Below, piece after piece: positions 15,001 to 25,141 of a stretch of 64,000 bases of DNA. Numbering within the stretch: position 1 is the first letter of the stretch; every line of letters begins with the position of its first letter. The notes beneath the pieces were generated by a model. That model ran no database searches and was not told the DNA's origin. It was given only the letters and a program-made list of their open reading frames with translations. The stretch lies in contig NC_092357.1 of assembly GCF_963676685.1 (NCBI RefSeq), positions 21,356,647-21,420,646 on the forward strand, given 5' to 3'. Both the position numbers and the translations under genes were made by a program. The DNA is from Mytilus edulis (lineage: Eukaryota; Mollusca; Bivalvia; Mytilida; Mytilidae).

Positions 15001-16316
15001 AATAAAATTTATTAAATATGTACACAATCATTTTTTTCTAATTTTTTTGCATTCAAAGCAGTTTGACGGCAAAAGACGCAAATAATGCTTTAATAAATTT
15101 GGTCTTACAAAGCCTACTAATGTTTTCTTTTGTGCTGTAACCATATAAAATGCATGTATTTTTAATGGTAAATGACTAAAGAACTCAATCAGACTAAAAA
15201 AATGGAAATATATTGTTTTCAATGAGTGGTTAAGCCTAAACATGATTTTAACATATCACAAAATGTGCCTTTTTAAGAGTTCTACAGGTGTGTGGTATTA
15301 TATTTCTTTTATTCACAGTCAATGTATAGGTCTGTTTGCAAGCAAATAGTTTTTACATGGATTTTAAGAATTATCAAATATCAAGACAGATAACTCTGTA
15401 TCCCAATACAAACAATGACATTCAATTGATTAGTTTTAAAATGATTATGTTCACCAAACAATGATTTTATATCATAAAATATATAGAAAGAGCAATTACA
15501 AAGAGAGAAAAAAGTAAAATAAGCCTCAGCATAGTACAAGAACAAGCTGATTATACTGTATATTACCTGTTATAATGATTTATTTCATATGATATGGACA
15601 TTTTCTTATTTATTTACTTTTTAACTATGAATATATTAATTCTTCTTTTTTTATAGGTCTACTACATAGTTGATACTGTAGCAGTGTAGGACAGGCTATA
15701 GAAATAAGAAAACTGGTCTCTCTCATCAGCAATAGTGTGGCAATTCTAAAATTTCAACATGCGGCCTACACAGCTAGCTCATGTGGAGAAGAGATATGAG
15801 ACTGATTGCGAATAAATGTACACTTAGTTTAGTGCATCATGGATCTACAAAGTGAAACATATGTACCAAAAATATTAGTTTATTCATATCTAAGCCTTTT
15901 TCAGCACTGCATTCAACAGAACAATGATAGTGACAAGAATTGAGACTATTTAATACCTCAAACAATGGGAAAATACTTCTTGAGATCAGTTGTAAGTGGT
16001 TTTATATCATGCATGAAACAATAAACTTAAGCAGTTTTAAATACTGTTGGATAATTCATACACTGTACCAGAAAACTCACACAATAAAATTTATTAAATA
16101 TGTACACAATCATTTTTTTCTAATTTTTTTGCATTCAAAGCAGTTTGACGGCAAAAGACGCAAATAATGCTTTAATAAATTTGGTCTTACAAAGCCTACT
16201 AATGTTTTCTTTTGTGCTGTAACCATATAAAATGCATGTATTTTTAATGGTAAATGACTAAAGAACTCAATCAGACTAAAAAAATGGAAATATATTGTTT
16301 TCAATGAGTGGTTAAA
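1..16316. repeat. Macrosatellite array, ~1,082-bp unit, 15 full copies plus a partial
   Basis: The sequence repeats head to tail: the unit beginning TGTAACCATATAAAATGC recurs at 1, 1084, 2166, 3249, 4331, 5414 and on to 16219. Units are almost identical, differing mainly by single-base homopolymer changes. The array starts at base 1, so it probably continues to the left; on the right it stops at 16316/16317. The unit is AT-rich. Short open frames of 71-75 codons occur on both strands of each unit but have no recognisable domain, overlap each other, and change length with single indels, so I treat the unit as noncoding. Each unit contains a polypyrimidine tract ending in TTATAG (a splice-acceptor look-alike) and an AATAAA. 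No relation to rDNA, histone or snRNA genes was seen. Confidence 0.97.
10335..10434. other. Assembly gap, 100 N
   Basis: Exactly 100 N lie inside one satellite unit. Other units have 114 bp between the same flanking words, so the gap is a fixed-size placeholder. The true missing length may be 114 bp or 114 bp plus any number of whole units. Confidence 0.97.
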
Positions 16317-16959
16317 GGTGGCAGGTACCAGTTTTGGTGTACCAGAACATGTGTCCCACACAGAAATTTTGTTATAGTTAAGTATTGAGGTATATAATTG
16401 CATCATGTGGACTGAAAAAATAAATGAATGTAAATTCTAGGCTATTGCACTACACAAGTAAGTAGTTGCATACACAGGTTGGGGATTTCCTTCACATATA
16501 GGTCCAATCAGATGTCAAAATTGTGGTCTCCTCACTTGACGGCATCCAATCAAAGTGGGGGAAAAATTCAGTTTTATGTAAACAAAAATATCTTGAGATT
16601 TTGATGGTAAGGATAGGTTCGGACAAGGCTCTAATTCACTGAATATCCTTTCTCTCTTGAATTTTGGCTAAAATTCTTGTCGGCTTTTAGCAGGATTTTG
16701 CAGGTGAGGATTAGATTGGTATCAGAGCATCACATTTTTTGCTCTATTTGCAATGCATTTATAAATTTTAGAATCTCCATGCTGGACAGACACCCAAATT
16801 TAAAGGTTTTCTATATATTTACATAAGCACGCACACATCTTAGTTCCTTGAAACCATACATTTTATTTGTATATAAGCTTGAATGAATTTTCAAGAAAAT
16901 AAAATCATAAATCCATGAAATTCTAAAGATTTATTGTAAAATAACTGGTTTCTGCCACC
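16317..16959. mobile_element. 643-bp TIR element abutting the satellite array
   Basis: The left end reads GGTGGCAGGTACCAGTT and the right end, reverse complemented, GGTGGCAGAAACCAGTT: 17 positions with two mismatches. TAAA occurs immediately outside both ends (16313-16316 and 16960-16963), consistent with a 4-bp target duplication, although TAAA is simple enough to match by chance. No coding sequence is visible inside, so this is a nonautonomous element if real. Superfamily not assigned; 4-bp duplications occur in Chapaev-like elements among others. Confidence 0.55.
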
Positions 16960-16963
16960 TAAA

Positions 16964-17887
16964 GTGTTGATGAAATAAGATTATGAAAAGAAAAATAGCT
17001 TGCGATATATATACTACCTACATCTTTCACATAATCAAAGACAAATCAAGAAGCATTTGAATATTAATTGAGGGAGCGAAATTACCAAATTGCAACAAAC
17101 ATATATAAACGTGTAATTGGGGAAAAGAGACAGAAACAAGAAACGAAATATTTAAAATTTCACTAGCAAAGATAGGAGACGTCTTCTGGCAGAGAGAGCA
17201 TTGCTTAATTTTAAGAAATAGAAGAAACTGATTGTTGAAGGCCTATAGTAAATTGAGTTGTTAATTTCTGTGTCATTTTGATCTCTTGTGGAGAGTTGTC
17301 TCATTGGCAATCATACCACATCTTCTTTTTATATATTTAAATCATTTTACAAGACATAAAATTGTCATTTTGTGCTATTGTTGCAGACAATTCTTCGCAA
17401 AAATTAATAATTGTTCATGTATCTAAAATTTTGTTTTAATTCAATGGAATTTTGCATTTGCACCGGCTTTAAAAAATAAGACCATATGAAGAAGCAACTT
17501 CGAACATCTCTTTACTTTAAGCGGCATTTTCACATGAGTAGAATATAAGGTCAACGTTTGAAACTTTCCGTGGAACAACGTCAAAATCGTCGTTTTATTA
17601 GAAACGTCGTGTAACGCTGAGTGGCACCAATACCGTGCGTAACGTCATAGCTATCGATAAATATGAAACATGTTTGATTTTAATTCAGTTTGTGTCCGTA
17701 TAGGTTAAAAGGAAGTAAATACGGACTACGGGCGCCACCTAGATTTCACTGACATCCAACATACTAGCCAGAAGGAAATTATTTTTTCTGCTGCCCTGTT
17801 AATTAGAAAAGAAAATTGAAACAGTAGGAAATGAACGTCAGCCACTCGTGTAAATATATCAAGAATTTTTTCGGACAATTCTATGTG
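16964..17887. other. Noncoding stretch with one old repeat fragment
   Basis: No gene is supported. It contains the reverse-strand end of the common mytilid GAAGATGTGGTATG repeat at about 17268-17330, read here as its complement ending CATACCACATCTTC. The rest is unique AT-rich sequence. Confidence 0.6.
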
Positions 17888-17961
17888 ATTGCGTAAACCC
17901 CTGAGGGTTTATTGCGTAAACCCCTGAGGGTTTATTGCGTAAACCCCTGAGGGTTTACGCA
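17888..17961. repeat. Three 23-bp direct repeats ending in a perfect hairpin
   Basis: The 23-bp word ATTGCGTAAACCCC + TGAGGGTTT occurs three times without interruption (17888-17910, 17911-17933, 17934-17956). Each copy contains AAACCC-CTGA-GGGTTT, and the last copy extends into a perfect 11-bp-arm inverted repeat, TGCGTAAACCC (17936-17946) and GGGTTTACGCA (17951-17961), with a CTGA loop. Confidence 0.95.
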
Positions 17962-19867
17962 GTATATATTGGACGATATCTGTAGTCTTTCGGAACACCG
18001 GATGTTATTCGGAACACTTCTGTTCTTTCTATGACCACCATTCAAATACATGCGCAATAGCTAACTAATCTGTTGAATAAGCATTAGCATCTTAAGTTGC
18101 TATAGAGATATTTTACGTACATGAACTAACCCGAATAATTCAGTCGTTATATTCCGCTGATCTACGAAGGCTCGTGAGGGAGAAAATCGGACACGGAAAG
18201 GGGCTTGAATTATTCGAGTTACGTATGATCTGAAATTTATCATGATATAATATTTCCTTGCACACGATTACAAGCTGCTAATATTAACCTACATGCGTGT
18301 ATTTTAATTAGAGTCAAACGTTGAAACCAGCTGTGTTTAGATAAGATTTCATGTAAACAATGCGATTTATATTCTGAACGAGAATAATTAAAAATACAAT
18401 CTAAAAAAAAAGTATTAGTAGCATTTTATTTTAGATGTTAAGTTTAGGGAAGATGTACATGATGTAAAAAGCAAGCTATTTATTTTTTTATACTGAAATT
18501 AAAGGGAAGTCTTTCTTGCATATGATTAAATTACAGTTATTTTTTGTGATTATTTATTGCAACTTTAATAAAAAAAAATGGTTATTAAAAATGTAATTAA
18601 ATAGATATTGAATATGAAAAAATAAAATAAAACGGAAACCTACAACTAAAATATATTAAAAAAAATACACTTGATTATGCAAATTTTCGTTTTTCGTTTG
18701 TTAATACATTACATGCAAACATTAATTTGCTTCTAACTTCAACCTGTTTAAGATTAATTTTTTCTACGTTTATAAAAGTATGTTTTTCAACAACATCAGC
18801 ATAAATTATTGAAAGTTCAAATAGGGTCAGAAAAGAATTATTAAACGCTGTTTCTACTTCTGTAGCAGTTAGAAAATAACAACAAACGCCTCAAAACGTT
18901 TTCAAAACTTTAGTTAGAAACAATTGCACCCTAAAAGTGCCGCTTTAATCATAAATCTTTAAAATTAATCATGCATGCAATTTCGGTAGACTTAATAGGG
19001 TCAGCGATAAGATATCAAATGTCTATTTTCAGATACCGAGTGATGACAGATGCAGATCGATGCATTACGTTTGCGCGCATTACCATTACATTTGCGCGCA
19101 AAAATCATTACGTTTGCGCGCAGCTTTTGATTACAATTGCGTGCATTTTTTTGACAGGTAAACCCAGGTAAAATACAGATGATAATACTTATTTAATTAT
19201 AATTTGTTCAATTATTAACAAGTATAAATTCTAATTCCGTTAGTGTTAGTCCCCAGCTCACCAACGATGAGGTTGGAGTTGGATTTCGAGAAAGATAAGT
19301 CCGTTTTATTATGCACAAGCACTTAATCCTAGAAATATATAAAGATAAAAATTATAAAATGCTAAAACATACCTAGTCTTTAAGGTTAAAGTATTGATAA
19401 AATAAGTGTAAATATATAATTGAACCTTACTTTAATTGTTGAGTGTTAATATTTTGTACTTAATAGTGCACTTTATAATAATACCAAGGACACAAGTGTT
19501 TAAGATTATTAGAATACAAGTTTATTGCTTAATTATGATTAATTTGTCAGAGAAAAGGATTTCTTAACCGGTTAAAAAATCAATATCTTAGCCAATTTCT
19601 TACTTAAACACTTTTCCAATTAATTTCAAATTTCAAAATCAAAGTTTGTTCAAGTAATATCTTTGCATATAAATTGATACATTGTATGTGTCTGAAAGTT
19701 TCAAAAGATTCTTAATTTTGAAAGGCTATATGAATCTTTATTATTTTGTTATACCAGAGCTTTTGTATTATCTTAAATAAACTTGCCATGTTTGTTTAAA
19801 ATAAATTTATTGGTATTAAATTGCTTTGTTTTTTGCATTTACTTTTTCTTTCACTTAAAATATATAG
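17962..19867. other. AT-rich intergenic sequence
   Basis: No gene is supported. The only structured part is 19063-19147, where CATTACGTTTGCGCGCA and close variants occur four times at roughly 24-29-bp spacing. A short open frame across this cluster (18971-19171) has no recognisable features. Confidence 0.6.
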
Positions 19868-20200
19868 GAAGATGTGGTTTGAGTGCCAATGAGACAACTC
19901 TCCATTCTAATGACAATTTAAAAAAATAAACCATTATAGATCAATGTACGTCCTTGAAGGGTTCAACACGGACATAGCCTTGGCTCACACTGAACAAACA
20001 TAGAAACACCAAGACACTTGACATTGAATGACATATATAATTGGAGATTACTTTCTCTAGTTTCAACTGGTTTGAGTGAAACAAAAATCAATATTGGAAA
20101 TCAATTAATTTTTCATTCAAAACAGATTCGCTTTAAAATTCAGAAGATGTGGTATGAATGTCATTGACACAACTCCCTTTCAAGACACAATGTGGTACAA
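19868..20200 (+). repeat. Mytilid GAAGATGTGGT repeat, two fragments
   Basis: Two fragments of the same interspersed family begin GAAGATGTGGTTTGAGTGCC (19868) and GAAGATGTGGTATGAATG (20142), each followed by AATGAGACAACTCTCC-like sequence; the first continues to ACGGACATAGCCTTGGCTC. Related fragments lie at 17268-17330, 22016-22110, 24223-24750, 40135-40274, 49722-49830 and 59527-59730. The family is noncoding and recurrent in Mytilus sequences known to me. Confidence 0.75.
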
Positions 20201-20773
20201 TTAGGCAAAATGTAAATTTACAGGTTACATTGTTTTCTTTCAATACAAACCATCTCAGTGATCAGTAGGTTATACAGTGCACCCAAATGACTAGACTAGT
20301 ATTAGAGAAGAAGGATAGGTCAATATAAGAAACCTACAAGGCTACTTCAGTTTAGTTTAAATATTTATATTATTCTAATGAATTAATCAAATGTCAGAGA
20401 GAAAATGTGTTTTTAAAGTGGTAGAAATACCAAAGAGAACTCTCCAGTAAGATACAGTGTAGTTAAAGTAAAGAATAACAGTTTATAATACAGCCTTCAA
20501 TATTTGGCTCACTTTGAACTGCATCCTACTAAGGGTACCAAAAACACTGTTATAACAATTCAAACAACATGCTTCTGACTAAAACATGTGCTTATGAATA
20601 TACCTGTTTTAAAAAATCTTACATACATACCATAAAACATTAATGTAACTATACCATGTAAAAGACACTTTTTAAAAGTTAATGAAAGAACATGTTCAAA
20701 TATAAAAGGAACACCTTACAATTTTCATAATTGTGAATTTTCCTTGTACAAATAACTATGAACATACACTACA

Positions 20774-22901
20774 CACAGTGTAGATACTATTCTGTACGCT
20801 ATCCGGAAGTCGCGATTTTCGAAGCGATGATTTCCAACTGGCTAACAGGACGGTTTTGCCTACGGTAACTTTTCTCATCATTTGTTTACTCCTATATCTA
20901 CAAAGTGCTTTGAACATCTTCAAGGTATATATAGCATCATAAATATGAGTAACTGTAACAAAAACATGCAATAGAATATAAAATATACGTGTGCATCACA
21001 TCAACTTGGTAGAAAAAAGTGAAATCGATGGACAATTTTGCTCTCGTAGTACAAAGCAAATAATCTTTTATTGCAAATATTTGCATCAGTTTACAGTTAA
21101 ATATATACTGTTTCAATATTCTTTTCGTATTTAAGTAGAATTCGTATTTCCCATAAAAAATATGTTTTCCTTGAGGATCCCAAAATAAATTACTGTACGA
21201 TCAGTCTAGAACTGACTGTATTCTAGAAGCGATTTCAGATTCTTTGACTGTATGACCAGTCGTGATTTTGAAGAAAAAACAACAGCAATTTGAAGGTATA
21301 TATTTAGCTATTACATAATAATAATAATAATAATAATAATAAATTCTTTATTTAAAGAGGGTAACTCAAGTAGAAATTTCATTTTTAAAGATTATTTACA
21401 CCGTCCGCCGTTGACCATGATGATAACATAAATCAAGCTTGTCTCTTTTAAAATAACAAAAAATGGATAAAGACAGCTTTGCGTAGGGGAATAATTCATG
21501 TGATATAATTTTGATAAGTTTACAGAAATAGAAGGTCCATAATGCATTAATCGAGTAAAAATGGAGCAATTTCAGAAAACTTTAATGATTGGTTTAGGAG
21601 GTGTTGGAAATACCTGATGGATGCCGCCATATAATGCAATGTTCAAGTCCGTATCTTATATAAAGTAACCCCATAAAAGATTTTTACTAAAAATCGAAAT
21701 AGACGGTGCATAATACAGTCATTATCATTTATGATAAGGAAACCGAATTAAATTAATTGATAGTTATATCAGTGACGGATTCAAAAAAAGGGATCCGGCA
21801 GTTTGAAACCCTTTTTTAACCAATGTATTTGTATGGGAACAATCATTTGGAATCCCCTTTTCTCCTGGATTGGACCCCCTCTCCATTTTAAATGGCCGGA
21901 ACCCCCAATGTATATTAAGTGGTTTATGAGGAGATGCGCTTAAAAAACCGGCGAAACATATTGTACCGGTCCAACGGACGAACGGAAAGACGGAATTCTT
22001 TATCACTATAACCCCCCGCTTGACAAAGTGGTGTACAATTGAGTGTCAAAGAGACATCTCTACATCTTAAACAAAGTGAAGGAACTGTGATCAATTATAG
22101 GCTACAGTCCGGCCTCGAATGTGTGCAAATACCTGCAGTTTTATATTACAACTAAATCTGTGTGTTTGTACAATTTTAAGAATAACGGAGGACATTTCTG
22201 AAACTTATATACTAGTATACATCAAACCTTCCTCTTATTTTAGCAACATTGAAACATCCTTATACTTAATGTAGTAAGTCGAGTACACCCTATCAAGCTA
22301 AAACATGTTTCATAAGTTTTCAGGATGTGAATGTATTGAAATATATTTGTGTTATTTAGAAAAATGCCACCTTCTTATGTATCGTAAATAACTTTGAAAT
22401 CACCACTAGAATACAGTGACATTAAGACTAGCTGATCATACAGTTTTAAAATATACAAGCGAGACTGATCGTACAGTGAGAAATTCAAACAAGTGTAATT
22501 TTCTTATTTCTGGCTTCAAAGATCTGGTTAACACTTTTACCACCACTTGAAATATACTTCATCTGATAATTAAGTCAGGTTTTTATACGTTTATTTGTAC
22601 ACTAAGAGGGTAAAAAGATTGTTTTTAGGCTCGCCGACTGATTTTTCTTAGTGATGCACTTGAAAATCTCTTTATTAAGGCAAAGATACGAATAATGAAT
22701 GTGCGGAATTTACTCTGAGGGAATTTAATTCTAAACCATTTGAGAATATCGATGTCGGCTGAATTAATCATTAAGCAATGTACAGATGATAAACTTACCG
22801 TTTAATTCAGTATACCCATCAAATTTCAAATGTGATCAAAAAATTTCTCGCTTCGAAAATCGCGACTTCCGGATAGCGTACAGAATAGTATCTACACTGT
22901 G
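20774..22901. mobile_element. Nonautonomous transposon with CACAGTG 54-bp TIRs and 5-bp TSD (Transib/RAG-like termini)
   Basis: A perfect 54-bp inverted repeat bounds the element: 20774-20827, starting CACAGTGTAGATACTATTC, and 22848-22901, ending with its exact complement. Both ends are directly flanked by CTACA (20769-20773 and 22902-22906), a 5-bp target duplication. CACAGTG is the consensus V(D)J recombination-signal heptamer, and CAC-led termini with 5-bp duplications are hallmarks of Transib/ProtoRAG transposons. No transposase is visible. The interior holds an (AAT)n tract near 21315-21342, other dispersed repeats (21770-22110), and a second internal inverted repeat of 16 bp (21192-21207 with 22462-22477). 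Alternatives are a CACTA/Chapaev-type or a hAT-type element with a 5-bp duplication. Boundaries are firm; the superfamily is inference. Confidence 0.85.
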
Positions 22902-22906
22902 CTACA

Positions 22907-23166
22907 GCTCAGGTTGATTCTGCTTTGTCTACCGGCCCACCAAAGGAGTGGGCACCGGGTGGGCAAAAATTCTACCTTGTCCACTCTGCCCACCCATAGG
23001 AGTGGGCATGTAGTTCCTTTTGTTTAATCTAAAAAAAACATGCAAGTACAATCACTTGAAAAAAGCAGATAAGCATTTGTAATCAATATTTTTACAAAAA
23101 AAGAGATTATAGCTAGAGTAGGCACGGGTGGGCAGGTGGAAAAAGCAAAATCAAACACAGGCTGTA
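22907..23166. mobile_element. Small MITE with GCTCAGGTTGATT termini, host of the CACAGTG element
   Basis: The two halves are imperfect inverted repeats: the start (CTCAGGTTGATTCTGCTTTG, then CCCACC-rich sequence) matches the complement of the end near 23106-23164 (CACGGGTGGGCAGGTGG, then AAAGCAAAATC). A half copy occurs at 34065-34180. Joining the left flank of the CACAGTG element (...ACACTACA at 20773) to 22907 recreates ACACT(A/G)CAGCTCAGG as in the other copy, so the larger element inserted at this MITE's edge. No coding capacity. Confidence 0.7.
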
Positions 23167-23425
23167 TTTAATACCAAACATGCATTTTGGGTTTACGATT
23201 GCATTTCTTTTTTTTTAAAGAAAGCAACTTGTTAAGACAGTTATCGGCGTAAGATTAAGGGTGCATTTATTGCAAATAAAACTGGTTTTGGTTTTAGTTT
23301 AAGGTTTTGAACTGGTTTCCAAAACTAGTTTAGGTTTTATCGAACTAGTTTGAAAAATAAACCCAGTTCAGGCACATTTAAACAAATGGGTGGTTTCCTT
23401 GAACAATGTTGAAACCATAACAAAA

Positions 23426-23944
23426 ATGGCTGAAGTATATCTTTTACTACAGGACTTGATAACACAAACAGAAGATGACAGCATTGATAGGCTTTATCAG
23501 ATTCACAAGAGTGTCGCCTCTGTTTACAAGTGCATCTGATAACAAAGAGAGAATGTTCCCAGGTAATACCCATCTAATTGGAGATGCTGCATATGCTTTG
23601 AGTCAGTGGGTAATGACGCCTTTCAAAGACTTTGGCAACCTTTCGGCTGAACAAAAACGTTATAACTACATCCATAGTTTAGTCGGATGTGTATCGAAAG
23701 AGCCTTTGGTGCATTGAAAGGTCGATTCAGGCGTTTAAGATACATTGACATGGAAGATATGCCTTAAGTGTTAAAATTTGTGCTCAGCTGTTGCACATTA
23801 CATGAAGTTTGTTTAGCCAATTTTGATGAATACATTGAAGAAGGACTAAATGCCAATGAAGAGATCAATGATTTCCAAGATTTTTTAAGGAGAAGACCTT
23901 CCACACAACATAAACGTCAGTCAATTGTTGATATGCTGGGATAA
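23426..23944 (+). pseudogene. PIF/Harbinger transposase remnant (DDE_4-type nuclease)
   Basis: The C-terminal half of a Harbinger nuclease is recognisable across frames: HLIGDAAYALSQW (second catalytic D in GDAAY), then PFKDFGNLSAEQKRYNYIHS, and after a frameshift near 23690 CIERAFGALKGRFRRLRY (catalytic E in IERAFG). It ends at 23944. A short N-terminal piece starting MAEVYLLLQDL at 23426 lies in a different frame and is followed directly by the C-terminal part, so the region with the first catalytic D has been deleted. A stop (TAA) interrupts after DMEDMP. The gene is inactive: internal deletion, at least two frame changes and one nonsense codon. Confidence 0.85.
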
Positions 23945-24222
23945 AAAGATATTGCTCATATTTATCTCCCTTAACCATGTTAACAGAAAATGTGTAATCT
24001 GTTTTTTAACTGTAAACTTTAGCCAAATTTATATTTCCAAATCTTAATTAGTGTATTGTTTTATTTTGTATCGCCTGCTTTTCACACATGAATGACTGTG
24101 TTCATTTTCATGTTTTGGTCCATAACATGTCACTGTGTATTATCAATGTTATCTAGGTACTGTTATTTGACTGTTGCCCTGTTTATATGCTGAGTTAGAA
24201 AGGCAATACTTTATAAAAATAA

Positions 24223-24750
24223 GAAGATGTGGTATGATTGTCAATGAAACAACTATCCACCGAGTTCAAATAAAGTGGATGTAAGTAATTTAAGGCAACC
24301 GTTCGGCCTTGAACAAGAGATAAACACATACCATTTAATGGGCTATAAAAGACCCAGACATGAAAAATATAAAAAAATCAATTGAGAAAACTAACAGCTT
24401 AACAAAGCAAAATACTAAAAAGAAATGATCGACATGAACAAACAACAACCATTGATCTACAGGCTTCTGACTTGGGACAGGCACATAAAGAATGGACCAG
24501 GAGCCTCTGGCCTTTGTTAGTCTAGTATGATTTTTAATTTTAGTTTCTTGTATATAATTTGGAGTTTAGTATGACGTCCATTACCACTGAACTAGTATGT
24601 ATATTTGTTTAGGGGCCAGCTGAAGGACGCCTCCGGGTCCGGGAGTTTCTCACTGCATTGAAGACCTATTGGCGACCTTCTGCTGTTGTCTGTTCTATGG
24701 TCGGTTTGTTGTCTCTTTGACACATTCCCCATTTCCATTCTCAATTTTAT
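24223..24750 (+). repeat. Mytilid interspersed repeat, long copy
   Basis: Begins GAAGATGTGGTATGATTGTC and ends near GTCTCTTTGACACATTCC, giving both ends of the family in one place (~530 bp). It includes GGCCAGCTGAAGGACGCCTC and the GGACCAGGAGCCTCTGGCC block found on the opposite strand at 59527-59730. No open frame. It interrupts the Harbinger element between its two genes. Confidence 0.75.
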
Positions 24751-25141
24751 ATCAGTGCTACTAGCAGGACTAGCTATACACTGTGCAGTAATATAAACTC
24801 AATGATTATTTTCAGGCCAAATTTTAGGGATCATGGAGTTCCACATGTTCTAGGCCCCTGCTTTTTTTTTGTTCCTTGGATGGAAAAAAATTATATACAA
24901 AGTTGATAATTTTTTTCAATATGTGTTCAACAATGAAACAGTTTCATATAATGAAATTTGTATTTTTAACAATAGAATAAAGTGGAATGCAATACTAATA
25001 TGTCACTCTGACAATGCTGCAACTCAGAAAAACATAATAAAGTTAAAAAGAAAAAAAACTTAAATCTATCCAATTATTGTAGTATGTCTATTTGTTCATA
25101 TGTTCAATAATCTGTGACATAAGCTGAATTTTTTGGTCTTC

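Noticed and set aside
806..16406. Repeated 71-101-codon open frames on both strands of every satellite unit
   Set aside because: Opposing frames overlap, have no domain or signal, and lengthen or shorten with single homopolymer indels; they are passengers of the repeat.
21764..22006. 80-codon reverse-strand frame inside the CACAGTG element
   Set aside because: It lies in a dispersed bivalve repeat (GGATCCGGCAGTTTGAAAC... block) and shows no transposase motif.
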